Assembly: GCF_965139615.1 (NCBI RefSeq)
Contig: NZ_CBCSIQ010000006.1
Location: forward strand, 88,046-152,045
Reading direction: 5' to 3'
DNA from: Kerstersia similis
GTDB taxonomy: Bacteria > Pseudomonadota > Gammaproteobacteria > Burkholderiales > Burkholderiaceae_B
Length of the DNA: 64,000 nt
Positions 43,872-52,580 of the stretch are shown here, piece by piece. Under the pieces are notes generated by a model, which was given only the letters and a program-made list of their open reading frames with translations, made no database searches and had not been told where the DNA came from. How positions within the stretch are numbered: the first letter of the stretch is position 1; the number at the start of each line of letters is the position of its first letter. The translations under genes and the position numbers were made by a program.

Positions 43872-45641
43872 TTACTCGGACCTGCGGCGGCTACCGGTAT
43901 GGCGCGTGGCCAACGGGTTGCGATTGCCCGTCAGACCCAGCAATGCCAGCAGCAGCACGGGCCAGGCAAGCGCGCCGCCACCGTTGCCGGCTTCGATGTG
44001 TTCGCCGGTCGTCGGTACCACATTCAGATACTGGGCCGCTGTGAAACGCTGCGTTGGTTCGGCAGTATTGCGGCAGGACACGACATAGCGGTATTCGCCC
44101 GGCGTGGCGGGCATGACTTCCAGCTCGCCGCTGGCCGGGATCGCGCCCGGCGCCGGCCAGTCGCCGCCGCCTTCGCAGTCGTCCGCCTGAACCGTGGCCC
44201 AGCGGAACTTGGCCCATTGGCCAGCCACAATCGTGTGCGGCTCTGGAAAGTTCACCACGGTGCTGCCTTTATCACCCGAGGCGACCAGCGTGAAGGTCAG
44301 CATCGGCGCAATGGCGTCGCCAGGCGTGACGGCGAACAGCGTTCCCTGGCCGGAATCGCCGCCAGTATCGGTCACGCCATACAGGCGGCCATCCGGCGCC
44401 AGCGTCAGGCCTCCCCCTGGCGCAGCCCCTTCCATCAACTTGCCGTTGGACAGGCCTGCCAGCATATGAATGACTTCGTAGGTGCCATCGCCCTTCAGGC
44501 GGTAGATAGAGCCTGTCCTGCTGGTTGCGCTGGCCTGGTTCGAACCACCACTCGGAAATACGCCATAGAGATTGCCATCGGCACCTGGCGTCAAACCGAT
44601 AGGCGTAGTGCCGCCGCCGGGATCATTGTTCGGCAGGACATAATCCGTCTGCATCATGCGCCGCTCCGCCGCGAGATAGCGGTTGAACGTCGCGCCGAAG
44701 CCATCCTGCCCGGCGTGCTGGGCATTCAAATGAGTAAAAACAAGATCATCGCTGCCAGCCTGGCGGTACAGGTTGGTGATGTAGCTGCGGCTGTCCGTGC
44801 GCGCCAGGCGCGTCAGGACACCGGTACTGCGATCCACTACATACAGCGTGTCGCCAGCGTTGGCGACGGCATGGTTGCCAACCTCATTGCTGAACGCCCC
44901 GAACAGTGATTTGCCATCCTCCGACAGCACCAGCGTCCCGCCCAGCCGGATGGTGCCGAGATCCAGGACGGGATCACGTTCCAGCGCATGCAGCAGCCGC
45001 ACACCCTGCTCCGGCACGAACGCGAAGATCGTGCCGTTGCCGGCAGCACCGCCACGCGCCGTGGTGCCATAGAACGTGCCGTCCGGCGCCAGTGTCAGTA
45101 CCGATTGGGGATAACTGCCGACCGGGCTGTCGGCGGCGGCAGGGAACGAAAATACGGTTTCTATGCCCTGGCCGGGCCGGTAGCGCAACAGTTGGCCCGC
45201 CTGTTCCGCGCCGCCGAAGAACGTGTTCCAGTACCAGTCGCCCCGGGCGTCTTCCACGGGTGCCGAACACATCGACCCAAGATCGGAGCCGCGGCTGACC
45301 GGCAGGCCGCTGCCACTGGCCTGAACGCTGCCCAGCTCTTCCTGGACGCCGCTGGCAGGGTCATGCCGGTACAGGGCGCAACTGACGAGAAGACGAACAC
45401 CGCCGTCCGCCGTGCCTGAAAATTTGATTTTCAGCCCGTAGAGTTTGCCGTCGCGCCCCAGCGTCGGGGCCAGTGAACCCGTCAATACACTGCTGCCAGA
45501 TGTGTTGACGGCGTCGAAGTGATGACGGACTTCATAGACAGTGGGCGCCGCGCTGGCAGCACCCATGCCGCCCAGCAACAGCGCCAGGCTCAGGCCGGCT
45601 ACGCGTCCGGACCGGCGGCAGGATGACGTTATGTCATGCAT
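43872..45641 (-). CDS. secreted GloVer-repeat protein, paralogue with GlyGly-CTERM-like tail
   Basis: A 589-residue protein; the ATG at 45641 has AAGGAAA upstream and opens a signal peptide (SGRVAGLSLALLLGGMGAASAAP). GloVer-type repeats follow (PDGTFYGTTARGGAAGNGTIFAF; ADGNLYGVFPSGGSNQAS; PDGRLYGVTDTGGDSGQGTLFAV). One Ig-like module with paired Cys near the end (DDCEGGGDWPA...VVSC) is related to the three in the neighbour. The end is GNGGGALAWPVLLLALLGLTG followed by a longer basic tail (RHTGSRRRSE), a variant of GlyGly-CTERM. It starts 75 bases after the TonB-dependent receptor gene. Confidence 0.8.
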   Translation of the reverse strand: MHDITSSCRRSGRVAGLSLALLLGGMGAASAAPTVYEVRHHFDAVNTSGSSVLTGSLAPTLGRDGKLYGLKIKFSGTADGGVRLLVSCALYRHDPASGVQEELGSVQASGSGLPVSRGSDLGSMCSAPVEDARGDWYWNTFFGGAEQAGQLLRYRPGQGIETVFSFPAAADSPVGSYPQSVLTLAPDGTFYGTTARGGAAGNGTIFAFVPEQGVRLLHALERDPVLDLGTIRLGGTLVLSEDGKSLFGAFSNEVGNHAVANAGDTLYVVDRSTGVLTRLARTDSRSYITNLYRQAGSDDLVFTHLNAQHAGQDGFGATFNRYLAAERRMMQTDYVLPNNDPGGGTTPIGLTPGADGNLYGVFPSGGSNQASATSRTGSIYRLKGDGTYEVIHMLAGLSNGKLMEGAAPGGGLTLAPDGRLYGVTDTGGDSGQGTLFAVTPGDAIAPMLTFTLVASGDKGSTVVNFPEPHTIVAGQWAKFRWATVQADDCEGGGDWPAPGAIPASGELEVMPATPGEYRYVVSCRNTAEPTQRFTAAQYLNVVPTTGEHIEAGNGGGALAWPVLLLALLGLTGNRNPLATRHTGSRRRSE

Positions 45642-45716
45642 GATGGGGTTTCCTTGTTTGCGCATGCTGTGCCGGCCTCCGCCCCTGCTGGGCGAGACCG
45701 GCACAGCGGCGTTTGG

Positions 45717-48206
45717 TCAGAAGTTGTAGGTCAGGGAGCCCTTGATACTGCGTCCCGGCGAAGGCAGGCCATTGAAGTTCATGGCGCCGATGTAATACTT
45801 GTCGGCGATGTTCTCTACGCTGATGCCCAGGTTCAGGTGGCGCGTGGCGTCGTAGCTGCCGAACAGATCAACGATTTCATAGGGTTTCCAGTACACGCCG
45901 TCGTTGTACTGGTTGGCATCGGTCATGCCGCGACGCGTGTCGGCGCGCAGGCGTGCGCCCAGCACCAGCTTGCGCTCCAGCAGCCGTACGCCCACAGTGG
46001 CGGCAATACTGCGCTTGGGCGGGATGAACGGCGTGGTGACGTTGATATTGTCGCGGCCCGGGTCGCTGCTGCAGACGCCGGCATCGCAGAACAGCATGCG
46101 GTCGAACTGGTTGAAACTGAATTCGGCGAACAGATAGCCCAGGTCCAGCTGGGCCTGCAATTCAACACCGCGCAGCGTGGCCCGGTCGATGTTGGCGAAC
46201 TGGTACGAATAGGCGTAATCAGCACGATAGCGGAAGGCATTGCGCAGGATGTAGTCGTCATAGCGCGAATCGAAGCGCGCCACTTTCAGCCGCAGCTTGC
46301 CCTCGCTGGGCAACCAGTCATCCATGATCAGGTTCAGGCCGAATTCGTGCGTACGCGCCACCTCGGGCCGCAGATAGGGATTGGGCAGATGATAGATGCC
46401 CCATACCGCGCCCCCGCCTGCCGTTTCCGACAAGGTCGGCGCCCGCTGGCCTTCCGCATAGCGCGCGAAGAACTGCATACCCTCCACCGGAGTGATGCCT
46501 AGCGCCGCGCTGGGATTTACCCGGCCACCACTGCGGTTCAGCGACAAGGTGTTCACGCCCTGCCCCACATAGCGCGAAGCATACGTGCCTTCGGAGCGCA
46601 GGCCGAAGTAGTCGGCACGCAGGCCGGCGTCGAGTTGCAGCCACTCGTGATAGGCCAGGCTCGCCTGCGCGAACCAGCCGCCGATATTACGTTTGCCGTT
46701 GGCCGTCAGGCCTTCCCGACCCAGACCGGTTCTCGGGTCGGTCGTCACGCCGCTGGAATGCGTATCGGCCTTGTCCTGGTAAAACTCCCCGCCGACGTTC
46801 AGCGTCAGCAGGTTGTCGCCCAGCGGAAGACGCGCCGTATTGCTGATCTCGGTACCCACGGTATGCATGTCGTAATGCTCGCCGAACATCTCATAGGACG
46901 TCCGGTTGGCTGCCCGCCAGAGGTTGGCGCGGACATCCCACCAAGGGTTGTCCACCGGATTCCACTGATAGCGCAGCGACAGCGTATTGGCACTGACATG
47001 CTGCTCGGGAAAACCAAGTTCTTCGTCCGCCGCAGCCCCGCGCGCCCAGCTGACGAATTCATTGCGGTAGTACGTCGCACCGGCCTCCAGGCTGTGTGCA
47101 GCATTGATCCTGTACTGCGCCTTGAACAGGCCGGACACCATGTCCTGATGGGTCAGCGGTACTTCACTGCTGCAATCGTTGATGTCCTGCCCGCGCGAGT
47201 TGCAATACGGATAGCCACCTTCCGGTACGCTGTGCTTGCCCGTGTGATAGTTGTCACTCTTGCGGCGCGAGACGCCGCCTGTCAGCGCCAGGCCATTCTC
47301 AAGCCGGACAGCACCTGCCGCCATGCCGGCAGTGTTGTAGCCATTGTCGCCGTGGATCACTCGCAGGCGCCCGCCACGGCTGGCATCGCCCTGGAGCAGA
47401 TCATCGGCATTCAAGGTGCGCAGGTTCACCACGCCACCCGTCACGCCGGCCCCGTACATGCCGCCAGTGGGCCCCTTCTCGATATCCACGCCCGCCAAGA
47501 GTTCCGGGTCAATGTACACACGCGACATCTGTCCGCCATAGCCGGCGTAGTTCGACGCGTTCTGGCGCGTGCCATCGACCATCATATTGATGCGGCCCGG
47601 CCCCTGGATGCCCCGGATATTGATGTTGTTGATGCCAGGATCCTGGTTCCCGTCCATCACATACACCCCGGGTTCGCCCTGGAAGATATCGCGGGCGCTA
47701 GTCACCGGTACGCGGTCCAGTGACTCCCGCGTCACCACACCGACAGATCCCAGGGCATAGAACACCTCATCCTTGGGGTCATAGGCAGCGCCGGTCACTT
47801 CCACTGCGCTCAGCGTCGCCACGCTGTCCTGCGGTAAGCGCCGCAAGGTGTAGCCATCAGCCGTGGGAATGGCTTCCAGGCCCGTGCCGCGCAAAGCGTC
47901 GCGCAAGGCAGCGGCACCATCCTTCATCCCCTGCACGCCCGGACTGTTCACGCCGTTGACCAACGTGGCGGGATACATCAAAAGGATGCGCGCCTCGCCT
48001 CCCAAACGGTTCAGCACATCGGCCAAACGGCCCGCAGGAATGTCATATTGGCGCGCCGCCGGAACACCTGCGGCCTGAGCCATAACAGAGGCCGGCATCA
48101 ACGGCACCAGCATGACCAACAATAAAGTCGTCAGCAGCATAGGCTGCCAGACACGTGATCTTGTGCGTACACGGTGCATCCGTGCCGCCTGTGAACCTGA
48201 ATCCAT
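45717..48206 (-). CDS. TonB-dependent transducer receptor, haem/haemoglobin type
   Basis: An 829-residue outer-membrane receptor. After the signal sequence comes an STN domain (about residues 50-115; ARQYDIPAGRLADVLNRLGG...ALRDALRGTGLEAIP), the part that signals to FecR proteins. A TonB box-like ATLSAVEVTG, the plug (YMDGNQ... INNINIRGIQGPGRINMMVDGTR) and a 22-strand barrel ending in F follow. The barrel has a FRAP-like QRAPTLSE and an NPNL-like NPYLRPE with a His just before (IYHLPNPYL), the marks of haem receptors such as BhuR/HasR. It follows fecIR by 229 bases and precedes two GloVer proteins. No haem permease genes are in the window. Confidence 0.9.
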   Translation of the reverse strand: MDSGSQAARMHRVRTRSRVWQPMLLTTLLLVMLVPLMPASVMAQAAGVPAARQYDIPAGRLADVLNRLGGEARILLMYPATLVNGVNSPGVQGMKDGAAALRDALRGTGLEAIPTADGYTLRRLPQDSVATLSAVEVTGAAYDPKDEVFYALGSVGVVTRESLDRVPVTSARDIFQGEPGVYVMDGNQDPGINNINIRGIQGPGRINMMVDGTRQNASNYAGYGGQMSRVYIDPELLAGVDIEKGPTGGMYGAGVTGGVVNLRTLNADDLLQGDASRGGRLRVIHGDNGYNTAGMAAGAVRLENGLALTGGVSRRKSDNYHTGKHSVPEGGYPYCNSRGQDINDCSSEVPLTHQDMVSGLFKAQYRINAAHSLEAGATYYRNEFVSWARGAAADEELGFPEQHVSANTLSLRYQWNPVDNPWWDVRANLWRAANRTSYEMFGEHYDMHTVGTEISNTARLPLGDNLLTLNVGGEFYQDKADTHSSGVTTDPRTGLGREGLTANGKRNIGGWFAQASLAYHEWLQLDAGLRADYFGLRSEGTYASRYVGQGVNTLSLNRSGGRVNPSAALGITPVEGMQFFARYAEGQRAPTLSETAGGGAVWGIYHLPNPYLRPEVARTHEFGLNLIMDDWLPSEGKLRLKVARFDSRYDDYILRNAFRYRADYAYSYQFANIDRATLRGVELQAQLDLGYLFAEFSFNQFDRMLFCDAGVCSSDPGRDNINVTTPFIPPKRSIAATVGVRLLERKLVLGARLRADTRRGMTDANQYNDGVYWKPYEIVDLFGSYDATRHLNLGISVENIADKYYIGAMNFNGLPSPGRSIKGSLTYNF

Positions 48207-48435
48207 CGCCGATTTCCCTCGTTCATGGAAAATTTAAGAATTTGCGTTCTCATCTTCCATGCCACTCAACCCGGGAAAAAAGAAAACAGATTTGGGCTGC
48301 TGTTACAAAATTGTATGGCCGCAGCAGGCTGACTCCTGCTTGCCCGCCCAGGCCGCCACACCCGTCGGACACACGCCCCCCCACCACAGAGACGCATGCG
48401 TCAGGCTGCAGCGCTACTGCCCCAACACCGCGGGT

Positions 48436-49404
48436 TCAGGCACTGCCAAATACTTTGGTTTTGCTAGAGGACCAAGGCTGGACGCGAACCCAGTACCGCG
48501 TCCAGCGCTGCACCTGCACCGGCAGCACTTGTTGCAACATGGCCAGCACGCGGTCCGTATCATCCAGGGGGAACGTCCCGGACACACGCAGGTGGGCCAG
48601 CTCCGGGTCGCAATCCAGCATGCCCGGACGATAACGTCCCAGTTCTTCGATGAAGTCGGGCAAGGGCATGTCGGCCACCAACAGCATACCGTTGATCCAG
48701 GCCGCATCCGTCTCTGTCGCGCGCCGGATCTCCCCCTGTCTGTCGGCAGAAAACTGCAGCTGGTGTGATGCATGCACCCTGACCGGCATATCGGGGGCAC
48801 CCAGGCGCCGGACATCGACGGCGCCCTCCAGGACATGCAGCAAAGTATCCTGCTGCTGCCTGACAATGAAGCGCGTACCGATCGCCTGCATATCGCCAGC
48901 ACTCGTCCGGACATGGAACGGTCTGGCAGGCTGGAAGCTGTCCGGGGCAGTCTCGACCATCAACTCCCCACGATCCAGCGCCAGCAGCCGCTGCGCACCG
49001 TCGAACTGAACGCGCACCTGCGTCTGCGTGTTGAGCATCAGGCGAGAGCCATCCGCCAGATATTGTTCAAGCCGTTCGCCGGTGGCAGTCTGCAGTCGCC
49101 CCGAACTGCCGATATTGCTGGATAGCTGCCAGATCCCCGCGCCAGCCGCTCCTGCAAGGGTCACGGCCAGCACCTGCCGACGCATTGGCCGTGCTGGCAA
49201 CAATGCAGCGCGCCCGATTCCTGCCGGCAGGGCGCTGGTCTTACAGGCCAGCGCCTCCACCTTGCTCCATGCCAAGGCATGGTCAGGATGGGCATTCAGC
49301 CACTGCTGCCAGGCTTCGCGCACGGCTGGCGGGCTGTCAGGATCCTGAAGGTCAACCAGCCATTGGGCGGCCTGCATGCGAACGCTGGCTGGAATATCAG
49401 TCAT
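48436..49404 (-). CDS. FecR-family anti-sigma/signal transducer
   Basis: A 322-residue FecR-type protein: a cytoplasmic N-terminal domain (AAQWLVDLQDPDSPPAVREAWQQWLNAHPDHALAW), one membrane helix (AVTLAGAAGAGIWQLSS, about residues 78-98) and the periplasmic FecR domain (GERLEQYLADGSRLMLNTQTQVRVQF...LDRGELMVET). It passes the signal from the receptor STN domain to the sigma factor. It starts two bases after the sigma-factor gene, so the pair is cotranscribed. Confidence 0.92.
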   Translation of the reverse strand: MTDIPASVRMQAAQWLVDLQDPDSPPAVREAWQQWLNAHPDHALAWSKVEALACKTSALPAGIGRAALLPARPMRRQVLAVTLAGAAGAGIWQLSSNIGSSGRLQTATGERLEQYLADGSRLMLNTQTQVRVQFDGAQRLLALDRGELMVETAPDSFQPARPFHVRTSAGDMQAIGTRFIVRQQQDTLLHVLEGAVDVRRLGAPDMPVRVHASHQLQFSADRQGEIRRATETDAAWINGMLLVADMPLPDFIEELGRYRPGMLDCDPELAHLRVSGTFPLDDTDRVLAMLQQVLPVQVQRWTRYWVRVQPWSSSKTKVFGSA

Positions 49405-49406
49405 GA

Positions 49407-49901
49407 CTAGTCCGCAAAACTGCAATGGGCAATGGCGCGAACCAGATCACGCCGTACCGTAGGCAGCGATATCCCCAGTTCCTCGGCAATAGCCGCCTGT
49501 GTCATGCCATCGACCTGCGCCATCAGGAAGACCTGCCGTGCACGATGCGGCAGGCCATCGAGCAGACGGTCTATTTCCAGCAGGGCTTCCAGTACCAGCG
49601 CGCAGGCTTCAGGGTCCGGGTGGCTCGGCACCGGCAGCGCGGCCAAGGCATCAAGATACGCCTGCTCCACCTTGCGCCGCCGCCGCAGGTTGGACAAAAG
49701 CCCCTGGGCGACAGTCATCAAGAAGGCACGCGGTTCACGCATGCCAGCGATCTGCTCACGCGCCAGGATGCGGACAAACGTATCATGCGCCAGATCCGCC
49801 GCATCCGGGGAACTGCCAAGTTTCTTGCGCAACCAGGCATGCAGCCAACCATGATGGTCGCTATAAAGGGCGTGCGCAGGCGATGGAGCGGGAGCGGGCA
49901 T
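49407..49901 (-). CDS. ECF sigma factor, FecI type
   Basis: A 164-residue sigma-70 ECF protein. Region 2: HHGWLHAWLRKKLGSSPDAADLAHDTFVRIL with the FLMTVAQGLL segment; region 4: LPHRARQVFLMAQVDGMTQAAIAEELGISLPTVRRDLVRAI. The start at 49901 is preferred because a Fur-box-like site lies just upstream, which an ORF start further out would overlap. It should direct transcription of the downstream receptor when iron/haem is sensed. Confidence 0.92.
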   Translation of the reverse strand: MPAPAPSPAHALYSDHHGWLHAWLRKKLGSSPDAADLAHDTFVRILAREQIAGMREPRAFLMTVAQGLLSNLRRRRKVEQAYLDALAALPVPSHPDPEACALVLEALLEIDRLLDGLPHRARQVFLMAQVDGMTQAAIAEELGISLPTVRRDLVRAIAHCSFAD

Positions 49902-49943
49902 GGCGTAGCGGAGGACACCCGCCCTGCGGCAAGTATCAAGAAT

Positions 49944-49962
49944 GAAAATGAACCTCATTTTA
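49944..49962 (-). promoter_or_regulatory. candidate Fur box upstream of the fecI-type gene
   Basis: The 19 bases GAAAATGAACCTCATTTTA match the Fur consensus at 13 of 19 positions and contain a perfect 7-bp inverted repeat AAAATGA/TCATTTT around ACC. It lies 43 bases before the sigma-factor start. Iron-repressed fecI-type genes commonly have this arrangement. Confidence 0.6.
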
Positions 49963-50047
49963 GTGAATGAGTTCACCCGCCAGCAAGCCCTGCCTCGCTG
50001 CCCATGGGGCTTTAGTGCGGCCGGGCAACACCCCGGCCGACCATCCG

Positions 50048-51616
50048 TTACTGGAACGACACCGTGCGCGACGGGTGGATATCCAGCGCGTTGTCTTCCC
50101 AGCCCTTCAGCTTCGGATTGACCAGATTGCGCGATGCATATTCATAGATCGGGGCAACGGGCCAGGCTTTCGCCAGGCGGGCTTCGGCCTGCTGCAGCAA
50201 GCCGCGGCGGCGGGCCGGGTCGCTTTCCAGGTTGGCCTGCTCATACAGCTTGTTGAATTCCGCATCGCTGTATGCGCCGTAGTTATTGGTCGGCGTGTAC
50301 AGCAACTGCAGGAAGTTCTGCGGGTCGTCATAGCTCGACAGCCAGGCGGCGCGGCCGACGTCGTAGCTGCCGGCGCGCAGGTTGGCGTAATGCACATTGG
50401 CCTCGGCGTTGTTCAGCTCTGCCTGCACCCCCAATGGCTTCCACTGTGCGGCCACTGCCACGGCAATGCGCTGGTGCTCGCTGCCGCTGTTGAAGCTCAA
50501 GCCCAGCTTGAGCGGTTTGCCCGGCCCGTAGCCGGCCTGGCGCAATAGCTCCGTGGCACGCTTGAGCCGTTCCGGGTACGGTTGCGCCAGTACCTGTTCA
50601 TATTGCGGCTCGTAGTTGTCCAGCCCGGTGGGCAGGAAGGAGTTCAGCGGCAGGACAGCATTCTCCAGCAATTGCTGGGCAATGACGTCGCGGTTGATCG
50701 CCAGACTAAGCGCTTCCCGCACACGCGGGTCGCTGGTGGGATGCCCGTCGCGCAGGTTGAAGGACAGGTAGTAACTGCCCAGGCGCGGCGACAGGCGGGT
50801 AGCGGCCGGCAGTTCGGTCTTCAGGAACTCATACTGCGAAGCCGGGTAGTCGCGCAGCACATCAAGATCCCCGGCGCGAAAACGCGTAATGCCGCTATCG
50901 CGATCCTCGATGGGGAAGAAGGTCACGCCGTCGATCTTGACCTCGGCCGCGTCATAGTAATTCGGGTTCTTCTTGGTATTGAGTTCGCTGCCGGTGATCC
51001 AGCGCGTCGGCACGAAGGGGCCGTTGACGACGATGTTATCGACCTCGCTCCAATTCTTGCCATGCTTCTCGATGGCCTGGCGCGGCAAGGGATAGAACAC
51101 CGGCAGGACCAGTGTGCTGAGGAAATAGGTGGACGGCTCCTTGAGCGTCACTTCCAGTTTCTTGCCGCCATCGAGCGAACGCACGCCCAGCGCTTCCGGC
51201 TTTTGTTCGCCCTTGGCAATGGCTTCGGCATTGGCAATGGGATACAAACGGTGCGCGGTGCTGACGGCATTCTGCGGGTCCAGCACATAGCGCCAGGAAT
51301 AGACGAAGTCATCCGCCGTCAAAGGCGTGCCATCCGACCACTTGGAATCGCGCAGGTCAAACGTGTATGTTTTGCCGTCGTCGGACAAGGTCCAGGCCGT
51401 TGCGACACCTGGCACGACCTTGCCGTCGGCCGACACTTCCACCAGGCCGGCAAACAGGTCACGCAGCACGTCCTCTTCCCAGACGCCGCCGGTAATGCGC
51501 GTGGGGCTGAGCGACGCGGGGTCGCCGATGATACCGACTTTCAGGGTTTGAGCCTGCAAGGGCGCGGCCAGTGCCGCAAGCGCCAGCGACATGGCGGCAA
51601 GGGAAAAACGTTTCAT
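50048..51616 (-). CDS. oppA: oligopeptide ABC transporter, periplasmic binding protein
   Basis: A 522-residue OppA/DppA-type (cluster C) binding protein with a signal peptide (MKRFSLAAMSLALAALAAPLQAQ). Typical segments: GVATAWTLSDDGKTYTFDLRDSKWSDGTPLTADDFVYSWR, VNGPFVPTRWITGSELNTKKNPNYYDA and FNLRDGHPTSDPRVREALSLAINRD. Its likely permease and ATPase partners lie 5.6 kb to the right, on the same strand, beyond a Liv operon and a terminator (51771-51807). It therefore has its own promoter. Confidence 0.92.
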   Translation of the reverse strand: MKRFSLAAMSLALAALAAPLQAQTLKVGIIGDPASLSPTRITGGVWEEDVLRDLFAGLVEVSADGKVVPGVATAWTLSDDGKTYTFDLRDSKWSDGTPLTADDFVYSWRYVLDPQNAVSTAHRLYPIANAEAIAKGEQKPEALGVRSLDGGKKLEVTLKEPSTYFLSTLVLPVFYPLPRQAIEKHGKNWSEVDNIVVNGPFVPTRWITGSELNTKKNPNYYDAAEVKIDGVTFFPIEDRDSGITRFRAGDLDVLRDYPASQYEFLKTELPAATRLSPRLGSYYLSFNLRDGHPTSDPRVREALSLAINRDVIAQQLLENAVLPLNSFLPTGLDNYEPQYEQVLAQPYPERLKRATELLRQAGYGPGKPLKLGLSFNSGSEHQRIAVAVAAQWKPLGVQAELNNAEANVHYANLRAGSYDVGRAAWLSSYDDPQNFLQLLYTPTNNYGAYSDAEFNKLYEQANLESDPARRRGLLQQAEARLAKAWPVAPIYEYASRNLVNPKLKGWEDNALDIHPSRTVSFQ

Positions 51617-51770
51617 CAGTCACCTCGTGATCGCAGAGTGTTAGACACGGGCCCGGGCTGGTAGCGCCGCACAGGACAAGCGTCGATTAATACATGAATG
51701 GCGCAGGCGGGCCAATACAATTTCCGACTATCTATACCAGTCTTCTTTATAACTGGAATTCCAGCCAGAC

Positions 51771-51807
51771 AAAAAAGCCGGTGTGCCTGCGCCCAGGCAC
51801 ACCGGCT
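51771..51807 (-). terminator. Rho-independent terminator of the third Liv operon
   Basis: On the minus strand a 14-bp stem (AGCCGGTGTGCCTG paired with its complement) with a 4-base loop is followed by six T (51771-51776). It begins 20 bases after the stop codon at 51828 and separates the Liv operon from oppA. Confidence 0.93.
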
Positions 51808-51827
51808 CGTTTGCTGCTGAAGAACAG

Positions 51828-52580
51828 CTATTCCTTGCGTTCGCGTCCCAGGCCCAGATAGCTTTCTATCACCCGCGGATCATTGGCCAGTTCACGCGCA
51901 GGCCCGTGCAGGCTGATTTCGCCGGTTTCCAGCACATAGCCGTAATCGGCCACCTGCAGGGCGGCCCGGGCATTTTGCTCGACCAGAAGAATCGCCACAC
52001 CGGTTTCACGCAAACGGGCGATGATGTGGAAGATTTCGCGCACAATGCGCGGCGCCAGGCCCAGGCTGGGTTCGTCCAGCATCAGCAGCGCAGGCCGCGC
52101 CATCAACGCACGGCCCACGGCCAGCATCTGACGCTCGCCGCCCGACAGGGTTCCGGCCTGCTGCGCACGGCGTTCGCGCAGACGCGGAAACAGCTCGAAC
52201 ACCTCATCGAGCGTGCCGCGCCAGCCAGCCTCACGCGCGCGATAGCGCCGGAAACCGCCCAGCAACAGGTTATCCTCCACCGACATGCTGCCAAACAGCT
52301 CGCGCCGTTCCGGCACCAGCGACATGCCGGCTGCCACACGACGCTCGACCTGCCAGCCTGACACATCTTTGCCGTCGTAGCGCACCACACCGGCCGCATG
52401 GCCGGTCTGCGGCAGTGCCCCCATGACGGCATTGAGCATGGTTGACTTGCCAGCGCCATTGGCGCCGATCACGGTCACAATGCTGCCCCGCGGTACGCTC
52501 AGCGTCGCCCCCGCCAGGGCGCCTACCTTGCCATAGCGGGCCGAGAGGTCGCTGACTTCAAGAATGGGCGCGGTACTCAT
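51828..52580 (-). CDS. branched-chain-type ABC transporter ATP-binding protein (LivF-like)
   Basis: A 250-residue ATPase with Walker A (GANGAGKST), signature (LSGGERQMLAVGRALM) and Walker B (LLMLDEPSLGL). It ends the third Liv operon, overlapping the fused permease/ATPase gene by four bases and followed by a strong terminator. Confidence 0.93.
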   Translation of the reverse strand: MSTAPILEVSDLSARYGKVGALAGATLSVPRGSIVTVIGANGAGKSTMLNAVMGALPQTGHAAGVVRYDGKDVSGWQVERRVAAGMSLVPERRELFGSMSVEDNLLLGGFRRYRAREAGWRGTLDEVFELFPRLRERRAQQAGTLSGGERQMLAVGRALMARPALLMLDEPSLGLAPRIVREIFHIIARLRETGVAILLVEQNARAALQVADYGYVLETGEISLHGPARELANDPRVIESYLGLGRERKE

